DNA of 64,000 bases from Posidoniimonas corsicana (lineage in GTDB: Bacteria; Planctomycetota; Planctomycetia; Pirellulales; Lacipirellulaceae): NCBI RefSeq assembly GCF_007859765.1, contig NZ_SIHJ01000001.1, forward strand, positions 4,071,156-4,135,155, read 5' to 3'. The position numbers were made by a program, and so were the translations under genes. This document shows, one piece after another, positions 26,229 to 35,223 of the stretch. The notes under the pieces are model-generated. The model saw only the letters and a list, made by a program, of their open reading frames with translations, did no database searches and had not been told where the DNA came from. The first letter of the stretch is position 1, and each line of letters starts with the position of its first letter.

Positions 26229-27704
26229 TCACAGCAGCGGGGCGACCAGCCGCGCCACGTTCTCCGCCAGGTGCACCAGCGGGGGGCGGTTGATGAGCGC
26301 CTCGAGCGTGAGCGGCTGGGAGCTCTCGATGTACTCGCCTTGCAGCGCCCGGAGCTGGCGGGTGAAGCCATCGTCGTAGACGCCCAGCGTGAGCTCGAAG
26401 TTGAGGTGCAGGCTGCGGGGGTCGAGGTTGAGCGAACCGAACAGGCACCAGTGGCCGTCCACCGTGACGCTCTTGGTGTGCAGCAGCCCGCCGTCGAACA
26501 GCCGGACCCGCACGCCCGCGCGGATCAGCTCGGCGTAGAACGCGTTGCTGGCGAACCGCACGAGCAGCGAGTCGACCCGCGCCGGCACCACCAGGGTCAC
26601 CTCCACGCCCCGCAGCGCCGCGCTGGCCAGGGCCATCTGCATCGGCTCGTCCGGAACAAAGTAGGGCGTGGTGAGCACCACCTCCTCGCGGGCGGAGTAG
26701 ACCGCCATGACCAGCGCCCGCTCCATCGCGTTCTGCCCGTACGCCGGGCCGGACGGCACCGCCTGCACCACGCAGTCGCCGGCCGGGGGAAGCGGGTAGG
26801 GGCCGCTGAGCAGTTTCAGCTCCTCGATGTCCTCACCGACCTCGACGCTCCAGTCCGCCAGGAACGTGATGGCCATCGCCTTGACCGGCGGGCCCTCGAT
26901 GCGGGTCATGGCGTCGATCCACTGCCCCACGCCCGAGTCCTGCTTGAAGTACCGCGGGTCAACCAGGTTCATGCTGCCGGTGAACGCGACCTGCCCGTCG
27001 ATGATCACGTTCTTGCGGTGCAGCCGCAGGTCGAAGCGGACGAACAGCATCCTCCAAAGCCCGCCCGGCAGCGCGGCGTGGACCTCGACGCCGGCGTCGC
27101 GGAGCCGCTTGGGCGTCGGCCCGCGGAGGAAGTCGCGGCTGCCCAACGCGTCCAGCAGCACGCGGCACTTGACGCCGCGCCCGGCGGCGTCGATCAACGC
27201 CTGCACCACCTCGTCGGCGCGGCCTCCGGGGTGCCAGATGTAGAACTCCATGAGCACGGTCTCTTCCGCGTCGGCGATGTCCTCAAGAATGGCGTCGAAC
27301 ACCTCGCCCCACGAAGGCAGCAGCGTCATCCGCCCGCCGGACAGCGGGGGGAAGCCGAGCGTGCGCTCGGCGAGCTGCGCGAACGGCTGCCCGCCGTGCG
27401 ACGCGTCGAGCTGCGTGTGCGAGTCGCTCAGCTCCTCCAGCCACTTCACAACCGGCTTGGTCAGCAGCTTGAACCGCTGGATGCGGCGGGACCCCAGCCG
27501 CAGCTCGCCGAACATCAGGTACACCAGCGGGCCGGCCACCGGGAAGCCGCCCACCACCAGCACCCACGCCAGCGACACGCCAACCGGCAGTCCCCGCATG
27601 ATCACGCGCGCGACGATGCCCAGCTGCAGCAGGATGTGGGCCAGAACTAGGATGCCGTAGTAGTCGGTGGCGGCGTGGTAGAGGTCGTTCAGCAGCTCAT
27701 TCAT
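26229..27704 (-). CDS. cls: Cardiolipin synthase, phospholipase D family
   Basis: 491 residues. Two N-terminal membrane helices (about residues 15-35 and 41-65) precede two PLD catalytic motifs: HRKNVIIDGQVAFTGSMNL and HTKSVTVDGHWCLFGSLNL. It condenses phosphatidylglycerol (or PG with PE) to cardiolipin at the membrane. Its first codons overlap the end of the EEP gene on the same strand by 8 bases, so the two are translationally coupled, an association worth noting because both act on phosphodiesters. Confidence 0.92.
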   Translation of the reverse strand: MNELLNDLYHAATDYYGILVLAHILLQLGIVARVIMRGLPVGVSLAWVLVVGGFPVAGPLVYLMFGELRLGSRRIQRFKLLTKPVVKWLEELSDSHTQLDASHGGQPFAQLAERTLGFPPLSGGRMTLLPSWGEVFDAILEDIADAEETVLMEFYIWHPGGRADEVVQALIDAAGRGVKCRVLLDALGSRDFLRGPTPKRLRDAGVEVHAALPGGLWRMLFVRFDLRLHRKNVIIDGQVAFTGSMNLVDPRYFKQDSGVGQWIDAMTRIEGPPVKAMAITFLADWSVEVGEDIEELKLLSGPYPLPPAGDCVVQAVPSGPAYGQNAMERALVMAVYSAREEVVLTTPYFVPDEPMQMALASAALRGVEVTLVVPARVDSLLVRFASNAFYAELIRAGVRVRLFDGGLLHTKSVTVDGHWCLFGSLNLDPRSLHLNFELTLGVYDDGFTRQLRALQGEYIESSQPLTLEALINRPPLVHLAENVARLVAPLL

Positions 27705-28443
27705 GCGCGTGTGTGGAGTCGGTCAGCTGGAAATCGACGATCAGCGGCAGGTGGTCGGACGCGCGCCGCGCCACGGCGATCCGCCCGGCGAACGCCCCGT
27801 CGGCGGCCAGGTCGCCGCGGTAGAACACCCGGTCGAGCGCCCTCACCGGCGCGGCGGCCGGGAAGGTCCGGATGCTCTTCTCGGCCGACTCGTAGCCACA
27901 CGGCGCCATCGCCACGCGGCCCAGGTCGTTGTAGACGTCGTTGAAGTCGCCCGCCACGACCACCGGCGTGTGCGCGGCGAACCCGCCCAGGAAGTCGCAC
28001 GCGTGCAGCCGCGTGAGCTGCCGCTTGCGCTCGAAGCCGGCCAGCCCCAGGTGCACGTTCACCAGCCCCACCGTGCGGTGGCCGCCGTCGAGCGGCATCC
28101 AGCAGCGGGCCATCAGCGCCTGCCGCCGCTTCTTGAAGCGGATAGTGAGGTCCAGGTCGCACGCGTCGGACAGCGGCCAGCGGCTCAGGATCGCGTTGCC
28201 GTAGTGCCCGTCCTTCACCCGCACATTGCGCTGGTAGCAGCGGTATTGGTAGCCGCAGTGGTCGGCCAGCATCTCCGCCTGCTGGTGGAACTGAGAACGC
28301 TTGACCCCCTCGTCCACCTCCTGCAGGAACACCACGTCCGCGGCGTAGTGGTCGAGCACCTGCTGGATCCGCTCCGGGCGGTAGCGGCGGTCGACGCCGC
28401 CGATGCCCTTGTGGATGTTGTAGGTCAGCAGGCGGAACGACAT
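27697..28443 (-). CDS. Endonuclease/exonuclease/phosphatase (EEP) family protein
   Basis: 248 residues with the ATG at 28443 (MSFRLLTYNIHKGIGG). EEP motifs are complete: TYNIHKG, FLQEVDEG, VVVAGDFNDVYNDL and the catalytic SDHLPLIVDF near the end. No signal peptide. EEP proteins hydrolyse phosphodiester or phosphomonoester bonds in nucleic acids, lipids or sugars. Coupling to cls, seen in E. coli as the ybhP-clsB pair, suggests a membrane-lipid role. Confidence 0.9.
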   Translation of the reverse strand: MSFRLLTYNIHKGIGGVDRRYRPERIQQVLDHYAADVVFLQEVDEGVKRSQFHQQAEMLADHCGYQYRCYQRNVRVKDGHYGNAILSRWPLSDACDLDLTIRFKKRRQALMARCWMPLDGGHRTVGLVNVHLGLAGFERKRQLTRLHACDFLGGFAAHTPVVVAGDFNDVYNDLGRVAMAPCGYESAEKSIRTFPAAAPVRALDRVFYRGDLAADGAFAGRIAVARRASDHLPLIVDFQLTDSTHAHE

Positions 28444-28542
28444 GCGGCCGGGCGACGAGCGGGACGAGGGGCGTAAGGGGGACAGCCCGATTCTCGTTGC
28501 CGCGGGCGGCGGCGGCAAGCGGCGGCCCGCCCGGGCCTCGCG

Positions 28543-30540
28543 TCAGGCGGTGAGCGCAAGGGCCGCGCGGTAGGTGACAAAAGCGGCTGCGTAGGCCAGC
28601 ACGCTCATGTAGCCCAACTGGAACACGGCCCACTTCCAGCTGCCCGTCTCGCGGGCGGTGACCGCCTGGGTCGGCAGGCACTGCATGGCCAGCACGTAGA
28701 ACACCAGCAGACTCAGGCACGTGGCGGTGGTGAACACGGGCGAGCCGTCCGCGTGGCGCGAGTTCCGCACGGCGCCGATCAACGAGTCCTCGTCCTCCGG
28801 CTCGTCCCCCAGCCCGTACAGCACCGACAGCGTGGACACGACAACCTCGCGGGCGGCGAACGAGCTGACCACGCCGACGCTGGTCTTCCAGTCGAACCCC
28901 AGCGGCGCGAACAGCGGCTGAATTCCCTTTCCGATCCGGCCCGCCAGTGAGTGCTCGAGCTGCGCCTCCTGCAGGGCGAGGTCGGCTGAATCGGCGTCGA
29001 GCGCCTCGATCCGCTGCCGGTCCGACGCCGGCAGGTCCGCCAGATCGGTCTTGGGGTAGGTGGCCAGCGCCCACATCACGATGGTGATCAGCAGGATCAC
29101 CGTGCCGGCGTTTTTGATAAAGGCCCAGCACCGCGCGGCGGTCTGGATCAGCGCGTTGCGCAGCGAGGGGAGGCGGTAGTTGGGAAGCTCGATCACCAGC
29201 GGCCGCGCGTCGCCGGGCAGCAGCGTCGCCTTGAACAGCCAGGCCATCACAAACGCCGCCACGATGCCCAGCACGTAGCTGGCCGCGAACAGCAGCGCGC
29301 CCTTCAGCCAGGCGTCGCCGAACAGGAGCGCGGCCACCATGGCGTACACCGGCAGCCGGGCGGAGCAGGTCATCAGCGGCAGCACCAGGATGGTCGCCAG
29401 CCGGTCGCGGCGGTCCTCGATTACGCGGGCGGACATGATCGCGGGGATCGCGCACGCGTGCGCGGAGAGCATCGGCACAAACGCCTTGCCGGGCAAGCCG
29501 ACCCGCGCCATCAGCCGGTCCATCACGAACGCCGCCCGCGCCAGGTAGCCAGAGTCCTCCAGCAGCGCGAGCATAAAGAACAGGATCGCGATCTGCGGCA
29601 GGAACACCAGCATGCCGCCGACGCCGCCGATCACGCCGTCGGTGATCAGGCTGTTGAAGTCGCCCGGCGGCAGCCACTCGGCGATCGTCGCGCCGGTCAG
29701 CGCGAACAGCTGGTCGATCAGGTCCATCGGCACGGTCGCCAGGCTGAAGATCAGCAGGAACGTGACCAGCATCACCACGCCGAAGATCCCCAGGCCGAGC
29801 ACGCGGTGGGTCAGCACCGAGTCGAGCAGTTCGGTTACGCGGGCGGGCGCCTCGACGCCGCCACGCAGCGCGCGGGCGCCAACCGCCTCCGCCCAGTCGT
29901 ACCGGTCGGAGTACCGGCAGCCCGAGCACGATCCGCAGGCCGCCGCGGCGTCGAACGCCGGCGGCTCGAGCCGGCCCAGCAACGCGTCCAGCTCCGCGCG
30001 CAGCCCGTCCAGCCCGGTCTTGTTCTTGGACGACACCGCCGCCACCGGGCAGCCCAGCGACTCGCTCAGCACGTCGAGGTCGATCTCCAGCTTCTGGCGG
30101 TCGGCCAGATCGCTCATCGTCAGCGCGACCACGGTCGGGATGCTGAGCTCCAGCACTTCGGCGGCCAGGAACAGGTTGCGCGACAGGTTGGTCGAGTCGA
30201 GCACCAGCAGCACCGCGTCCGGCGCCTCGTGCCCGGCGAGATCGCCGCACAGCGCGTCGCGGGCGACCTGCTCGTCCGGGGTCGAGACCTCCAGCGTGTA
30301 CAGGCCGGGCAGGTCCAGCAGCACCACGGTGTGCTCGGGCAGGCGGAGCGCGCCCACACGGTGCTCGACCGTGGTGCCAGAGAAGTTGGCGGTCCGCGCC
30401 CGGAGCCCCGTGAGGCGGTTGAACAGGCTCGTCTTGCCGGCGTTGGGATTGCCAACCAGCGCAACCGTAAAGCTCTCGGACCGCGGGCGCGCGCCGGGGC
30501 CGGAGATCACATTCAGTTCAGGAAGGTTCGCGCTGCTCAT
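28543..30540 (-). CDS. feoB: Ferrous iron transporter FeoB
   Basis: 665 residues. The N-terminal G domain has G1 GNPNAGKTSLFNRL and G3 DLPGLYTL; the position of the usual G4 NxxD reads TMSD. A Cys cluster CGSCSGCRYSD follows at about residues 199-209. The membrane domain carries Gate-type regions with about eight to ten helices. It imports Fe(II) across the inner membrane together with FeoA, which is encoded 45 bases upstream. Confidence 0.95.
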   Translation of the reverse strand: MSSANLPELNVISGPGARPRSESFTVALVGNPNAGKTSLFNRLTGLRARTANFSGTTVEHRVGALRLPEHTVVLLDLPGLYTLEVSTPDEQVARDALCGDLAGHEAPDAVLLVLDSTNLSRNLFLAAEVLELSIPTVVALTMSDLADRQKLEIDLDVLSESLGCPVAAVSSKNKTGLDGLRAELDALLGRLEPPAFDAAAACGSCSGCRYSDRYDWAEAVGARALRGGVEAPARVTELLDSVLTHRVLGLGIFGVVMLVTFLLIFSLATVPMDLIDQLFALTGATIAEWLPPGDFNSLITDGVIGGVGGMLVFLPQIAILFFMLALLEDSGYLARAAFVMDRLMARVGLPGKAFVPMLSAHACAIPAIMSARVIEDRRDRLATILVLPLMTCSARLPVYAMVAALLFGDAWLKGALLFAASYVLGIVAAFVMAWLFKATLLPGDARPLVIELPNYRLPSLRNALIQTAARCWAFIKNAGTVILLITIVMWALATYPKTDLADLPASDRQRIEALDADSADLALQEAQLEHSLAGRIGKGIQPLFAPLGFDWKTSVGVVSSFAAREVVVSTLSVLYGLGDEPEDEDSLIGAVRNSRHADGSPVFTTATCLSLLVFYVLAMQCLPTQAVTARETGSWKWAVFQLGYMSVLAYAAAFVTYRAALALTA

Positions 30541-30585
30541 GTCGGCAGCCAGTCTATCCGGATGCTGGCGGCGGCGGGGAGGGCA

Positions 30586-30861
30586 CTAACACGTGCTCAG
30601 CGTCACACGCGCGGCCAGCTCTGCGGACAGCCCTACCCGTGAGTTGAGAACCTGCACGATCAGAGGATTGCCGGCCGACACGACCCGCACGGTCCGCCCG
30701 GCGCAAACGCCCAACGCCTTGAGCCGGCTGGCGTCGGAAGTCTCGACCGCCACCTCGGCGACCCGACCCGCTTCGCCCGTGCGCAGCTCACCCAGCAGAC
30801 GCAGCGCGGGGGCTGGCGCGGAGGGAGTGGGCGAAGTGGAGGTATTGGCGAAGGCCGACAT
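30586..30861 (-). CDS. feoA: FeoA domain protein
   Basis: 91 residues with the ATG at 30861. After a Thr/Pro/Ala-rich arm the SH3-like FeoA domain is seen (LGELRTGEAGRVAEV, LKALGVCAGRTVRVV, LIVQVLNSRVGLSAELAARV). FeoA helps FeoB iron import. The gene leads the feoAB pair, and a Fur-box-like palindrome is placed 26 bases upstream of its start. Confidence 0.92.
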   Translation of the reverse strand: MSAFANTSTSPTPSAPAPALRLLGELRTGEAGRVAEVAVETSDASRLKALGVCAGRTVRVVSAGNPLIVQVLNSRVGLSAELAARVTLSTC

Positions 30862-30886
30862 GTCAGATCTCCGGGGCAAACCGTGA

Positions 30887-30901
30887 TGAGACTCAATCTC
30901 A
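30887..30901 (-). promoter_or_regulatory. Fur-box-like palindrome upstream of feoAB
   Basis: The 15 bases TGAGACTCAATCTCA have perfect TGAGA/TCTCA arms, resembling Fur sites of the TTGAGAATnATTCTCAA type. The place directly before feoA supports iron-responsive control; this is inference from the motif. Confidence 0.5.
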
Positions 30902-31098
30902 CCTCGGCTGTAACAAGAATACTCCGCGGCCGTATAAGCGACAAGAGGCAGCCGGCTATCCACCTCCGGTCGGCATTTTGGGACCCATTCCGTGAGCGCC
31001 GACTGCGCCCGCCACTAGCGGTAGGGCGGCAGCCGGCAGGCAACTATGATGGGAGTTTCAGCCAGCCGGCCCGCCGGCGCCCCCGTAACCAGGCGTCT

Positions 31099-32667
31099 AT
31101 GACCACGACGGACACCGACCACTCAGTCCTGCCCGCGCTCGGCGCCGCTGAGGCGGCGCGGCTGATCGCCAACCGCGAGATCACCTCCCGCGAGGCGACC
31201 GAGGCGTGCCTCGCGCAGATCGCCCGACTCAACCCTGCGCTCAACGCTATCACCCATCCCCGCGAGGCGGCGCTGGCCGAGGCCGACGCCGCCGACGCGC
31301 GGCAAGCGGCAGGCAAGCCGCTCGGCCCGCTGCACGGGCTGCCGGTCACCATCAAGGACTGCTTCGCGGTCGCCGGCAGCGAGACCACGCTCGGCATCCC
31401 CGGCTTCAGCCCCGGCCCCGACCAAGCCGACTCGCCGCTCGTGCGGCGGCTCCGCGCGGCGGGCGCGGTGATCGTCGGCAAGACCAACGTGCCGCAGGGG
31501 ATGCTGCTGCACGAGTGTGAGAACTCGCTGTACGGGCTCACCCTGCACCCCACCGACGCCGAGCGCTCGCCGGGCGGTTCGAGCGGCGGTGAGGCGACCG
31601 CGGTTGCGGCCGGCATGAGCCTGCTCGGCCTGGCGAGCGACCTCGGCGGCAGCACCCGCCACCCGGCGCACAGCTGCGGCCTGGTGGGCTACAAGCCGAC
31701 CAGCGGCCGGCTGACCATCCAGGGCTCCAAGCGCACGATGCCGGGCATGCGATCGCTGATTATTCAGCCCGGCCCAATCTGCCGCACCACCGCCGACGCG
31801 GACCTGGCTATGCGGGTGCTCGTTGACCCGACCGCGGCGCCCAAACAGTCCGACGAGCGCAACACCCCGTGGCCCGACTACCGCGACGTCGATGTGGCCG
31901 GCCTGCGGGTCGTCTACTGGACGGACAACGGGGTGGCCGCACCGTGCGCGGCGATCCGCCGCGCGGTCGAGCAGTCGGCACGGCATCTGGCAGACCTCGG
32001 CGCCGACGTGGTCGGAGTATCGATGCCGGACCCCGATGAGATGCTGCGGGTCTACTTCGGCCTGATCTCGGCTGACGGCCTGCGGTCGTTCGGGCGGCTG
32101 GTGAAGGGCAGAAAGAAGACCGGCCAGGTGCGGCGTCAGCTGCGGCTCGCCAAGTACCCGCAGTCGGCCCGCAACGCGATCGCGCTGGGGCTGTCAGCGT
32201 TCGGCCAGCCGGGCTTGGCGAAGCTGCTGCGGCTGACGGGGCCCCGCTCGGCCGACCAGTACTGGCAGCTCACGTCCGCGGCCGACGCGTACCGCACCCG
32301 GTTCTGGGAACAGCTCGACGGGGCGTTCGGCGGCCGCCCGGTCGACGCGGTCATCAACCCGCCGCACACGCTGCCCGCGCTGCGTCACGGGTCGGCGCTC
32401 CACCTGCTGCTCGAGGCCTCGCACTGCTACCTAGCCAACCTGCTAGACGCCCCGGCCGGCGTCGTGCCGGTAGGCGAGGTGACCGCGGAAGACGAGCGGG
32501 CCGAGCTGGCTGCGGGCAGCGGCGCGTGGGCGGTGGAGGACCGGCTGCGGCGCCAGAACGCGGCGGGCAGCGCCGGCCTGCCAATCGGCGTGCAGGTCAT
32601 GGCACGGCCGTGGCGGGACGACGTCGCGCTGGCGGTGATGAGCGCCCTGGAATCGGCCAACGGTTGA
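31099..32667 (+). CDS. Amidase signature family hydrolase
   Basis: 522 residues with the ATG at 31099; the frame stays open upstream but those codons are not amidase-like. The Ser-cisSer-Lys triad is visible: Lys in GLPVTIKDCF, cis-Ser in SPGGSSGGEAT, nucleophile Ser in ASDLGGSTRHPAHSCG. The family hydrolyses amide bonds (including GatA, fatty acid amide hydrolases and others); the lack of gatB/gatC neighbours argues against GatA. Substrate unknown. Confidence 0.9.
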   Translation: MTTTDTDHSVLPALGAAEAARLIANREITSREATEACLAQIARLNPALNAITHPREAALAEADAADARQAAGKPLGPLHGLPVTIKDCFAVAGSETTLGIPGFSPGPDQADSPLVRRLRAAGAVIVGKTNVPQGMLLHECENSLYGLTLHPTDAERSPGGSSGGEATAVAAGMSLLGLASDLGGSTRHPAHSCGLVGYKPTSGRLTIQGSKRTMPGMRSLIIQPGPICRTTADADLAMRVLVDPTAAPKQSDERNTPWPDYRDVDVAGLRVVYWTDNGVAAPCAAIRRAVEQSARHLADLGADVVGVSMPDPDEMLRVYFGLISADGLRSFGRLVKGRKKTGQVRRQLRLAKYPQSARNAIALGLSAFGQPGLAKLLRLTGPRSADQYWQLTSAADAYRTRFWEQLDGAFGGRPVDAVINPPHTLPALRHGSALHLLLEASHCYLANLLDAPAGVVPVGEVTAEDERAELAAGSGAWAVEDRLRRQNAAGSAGLPIGVQVMARPWRDDVALAVMSALESANG

Positions 32668-32677
32668 GCGCGCCGGC

Positions 32678-33112
32678 CTAGCCGCCCGACGCCGCCTTGC
32701 CCCAGGCGGTGACCACCAGCTGCCGGCCGCTGGCGTGGTCGCGGTGCTCGCACAGGTAGATCCCCTGCCAGGTCCCCAGCGCTGGCCGCCCGCGCGAGAT
32801 GGGCGCCATCACGCTGCTGCCGGTAAGGGTCGACTTCACGTGGGCCGGCATGTCGTCGGGCCCCTCGCAGGTATGGACGTACGGCATGCTCTCGGGCGCG
32901 ATGGCCGAGAGCGCCATCTCCATGTCGACCCGCACGTCGGGGTCCGCGTTCTCGTTGAGCGTCAGCGACGCCGATGTGTGCTGGATGAACACGCACAGCA
33001 TGCCGACCTCGAGCTCCTGCAAGCCCGGCACAGCATCCAGCACCTCACTGGTAATTAGGTGGCAGCCACGCCGCTTCGCGCGGAGGCGCACGGTCTCTTG
33101 AATCCAATGCAT
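32678..33112 (-). CDS. YjbQ family protein (UPF0047)
   Basis: 144 residues with the ATG at 33112 (MHWIQETVRL). Typical strings are CVFIQHTSASLTLNENADPD, VKSTLTGSSVMAPISRGRPA and LGTWQGIYLCEHRDH. The conserved His/Glu/Asp residues form the family's active site; thiamine-phosphate synthase activity in vitro is reported for some members, but the cell role is open. Convergent with the amidase gene. Confidence 0.92.
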   Translation of the reverse strand: MHWIQETVRLRAKRRGCHLITSEVLDAVPGLQELEVGMLCVFIQHTSASLTLNENADPDVRVDMEMALSAIAPESMPYVHTCEGPDDMPAHVKSTLTGSSVMAPISRGRPALGTWQGIYLCEHRDHASGRQLVVTAWGKAASGG

Positions 33113-33572
33113 CGAGCAGCCCTCGGCGTGCGATCGTCGGCACAAAACAGCGTTGGTGTGAATCGTAAAAGCGCGCTGTGCCCGACCGGCTCAGACGCTG
33201 CGGACAACCTCACCAAACCACGTCCTCTCGGTCAAGTCACCGCATGCGGCAAGGTTTAGCTGACGGGCGTGTCAAGCGGGGTGGAAACCCAGGAAATGGC
33301 GGTACAAAAAACTTGACTTTGAAACCCCGCCGGTAATAATCGGCTACTTGATTCGGGCGACCAAGGATCGACAACGGGCCCGGGGCTTTTGGCCCCCGCT
33401 GAAGCGGCCCTCCCTCCCCCACCTGAAAACGCCCTCCCGCCGGGCCGGATGCTCCCCGCATCCCCGAGCCACGGCGATCCGTAACGGAATACGCAACGTA
33501 TTAAAGCCCTGATTCCAGTCGGTCGGCGCTCAGCGTCTGGCCGCACCGACGCAGAACAGAAAGTATAAAGCG
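33113..33572 (+). other. Intergenic region holding the promoter of the small gene at 33573
   Basis: About 460 bases without a supported gene. It holds the promoter-like pair at 33313-33340, then about 230 bases of GC-rich leader, and CAGAAAGTATAAAGCG just before the start. Confidence 0.45.
33313..33340 (+). promoter_or_regulatory. Sigma-70-like promoter
   Basis: TTGACT at 33313-33318 and TAATAAT at 33334-33340 (15-17 base spacer depending on register), in an otherwise GC-rich stretch. It points to the gene at 33573 with a leader of about 220 bases. Confidence 0.55.
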
Positions 33573-33803
33573 ATGCCAGACCCGACCCTGAAGAATGTAT
33601 TCGAAGCCATCCTGAAGTACGGCCACGACGAGGACTTTGTGCCCCGCGAGGACGACGAGTTCATCCCGACCACGGCGCCCGCCGGTTCGGACGAGAAGCT
33701 CGAGATCCTGGCCGAGCGGATCCGCCAGGGCCACCCGCTGTGGCACGAAGAGGACCGGGCCGACTACTCCGGCCTGACCGGCGTGGTGCGTCCCCGCGAC
33801 TGA
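33573..33803 (+). CDS. Small acidic protein of unknown function
   Basis: 76 residues, ATG start, very acidic in the first half (DEDFVPREDDEF), then LEILAERIRQGHPLWHEEDR and a polar end. No signal or membrane segment. I do not recognise a named family. A strong upstream promoter-like pair and a perfect terminator 30 bases after the stop make this a good candidate for a highly expressed single gene. Confidence 0.7.
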   Translation: MPDPTLKNVFEAILKYGHDEDFVPREDDEFIPTTAPAGSDEKLEILAERIRQGHPLWHEEDRADYSGLTGVVRPRD

Positions 33804-33829
33804 TGCGGCAGCGCTAGCTGACTCAATAC

Positions 33830-33862
33830 AAGGCCCCGCGGATCTCCGCGGGGCCTTTTTTT
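33830..33862 (+). terminator. Rho-independent terminator
   Basis: AAGGCCCCGCGG-ATCT-CCGCGGGGCCTT stem followed by a T run. Confidence 0.92.
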
Positions 33863-33954
33863 GTGCGCGGCTTAGTAAGGGCTCAGCACCGGGGCGGCGA
33901 AGCCGTGCACGTCCCGCCCGCACAGGTGTCTACCGGCGATCGGCCATGCGCACG

Positions 33955-35220
33955 CTACACGAGCGCGGCGGCTAACCGGCCGTCGGCCACGCCAGTCGCC
34001 CTCGCGCGGACGAACTCGCCCGCCGTGACGGGCGCCAGCACCGTGGGCGCGTAGCGGCAGGCGGTGCCGATCATCGGCCCGCCCGGTTCGGCCAGCGGCG
34101 ACTCGACCAGCACGGTCAGCTCGCGGCCCACCAGGCTCTCGAAGTACGCGTCCCGCAGCTCGTGCTCGACGCGGGTCAGCTCGTGCACGCGGGCCTTCTT
34201 CACGTCGCCGGGCAGCTGGTCGGGCATGGTTGCGGCCGGGGTGCCGCGGCGGGCGCTGAACGGGAACACGTGGATCTTGGAAAACCCTGCCTGGCGGCAG
34301 ACGTCGACCGTCTGTTGGAACTCGGCGTCGGTCTCGCCGGGGAAGCCGACGATCACGTCGGTGGTGATGGCGGGCTGGTCGAGCCGCTCACGCAGCAACC
34401 CGCAGCGGTCGACAAACCGCTGCGAGCCCCAGCGGCGACGCATCCGCCGCAGCACGCTGTCGGAGCCCGACTGCATCGAGATGTGCAGGTGCGGCGCGAC
34501 CTTGTCCGGGTGCGCGGCCATGACGTCGATCAGCTCGCGGGTGGTTTCGGTCGCCTCGATGCTGGACAGGCGCACGCGGAAGTCGCCATCGATGCTGGCG
34601 AGCTGCTCGACCAGGTGCGCGAGCCGCGTCCACTCTTCCTTGGGCAGGTCGCGGTTCCAGTCGACGCCGTAGTGGCCCAGGTGGATGCCGGTCAGCACCA
34701 CCTCGCGGTAGCCGTTGTCGACCAGCCGGCGGACCTCGTCCTCGATGTGCTCCAGGGGCCTGCTGGTCAGCTTGGGCCGCACGTGGGGGATGATGCAGAA
34801 GCTGCAACGCAGCAGGCAGCCGTCCTGCACCTTCACGTACGCGCGGTGGCGTTGCCCGAAGCCCGACACGCCGGTCGGCACGTCGGTCACACCGAAGCGG
34901 CCGAGCAGGTCGCCCAGCTCCCGCTTGTCGGTCAGCACCTCCGTGACGTTGGGCAGCGCGGCCACTTCTTCCGGCGCGCGGGTCGCGTAGCAGCCCATCA
35001 CCACGATCTTCGACGCCGGGTTGTCCCGCGCCAGCCGGCGGATCACCTGCCGGCTCTTCGAGTCGCCCTCGCCGGTCACCGTGCAGGTGTTCACGATGCA
35101 GAGGTCGGCCTGCTCCCCGTCGCCCGCGTCACGGTAGCCGATGGTAGCAAGCCCCTCGCGGACGAACTCGGTCTCGTACTGGTTAACCTTGCAGCCGAGG
35201 GTGTGGGTCTTGAGTAGCAT
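33955..35220 (-). CDS. mtaB: tRNA t6A37 methylthiotransferase MtaB
   Basis: 421 residues. The N-terminal UPF0004 domain has three cysteines (LGCKVNQYE, VNTCTVTGEGDSKSR, VMGCYATR), which bind one iron-sulfur cluster. The radical-SAM motif is DGCLLRCSFC. The C-terminal TRAM part is at the end. LGCKVNQYE and the length match MtaB rather than MiaB or RimO. It adds methylthio to t6A at tRNA position 37. Confidence 0.93.
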   Translation of the reverse strand: MLLKTHTLGCKVNQYETEFVREGLATIGYRDAGDGEQADLCIVNTCTVTGEGDSKSRQVIRRLARDNPASKIVVMGCYATRAPEEVAALPNVTEVLTDKRELGDLLGRFGVTDVPTGVSGFGQRHRAYVKVQDGCLLRCSFCIIPHVRPKLTSRPLEHIEDEVRRLVDNGYREVVLTGIHLGHYGVDWNRDLPKEEWTRLAHLVEQLASIDGDFRVRLSSIEATETTRELIDVMAAHPDKVAPHLHISMQSGSDSVLRRMRRRWGSQRFVDRCGLLRERLDQPAITTDVIVGFPGETDAEFQQTVDVCRQAGFSKIHVFPFSARRGTPAATMPDQLPGDVKKARVHELTRVEHELRDAYFESLVGRELTVLVESPLAEPGGPMIGTACRYAPTVLAPVTAGEFVRARATGVADGRLAAALV

Positions 35221-35223
35221 TGC

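Noticed and set aside
30883-31098. Longer N-terminus for the amidase
   Set aside because: The extra 72 codons overlap the feoA control region and do not look like amidase sequence.
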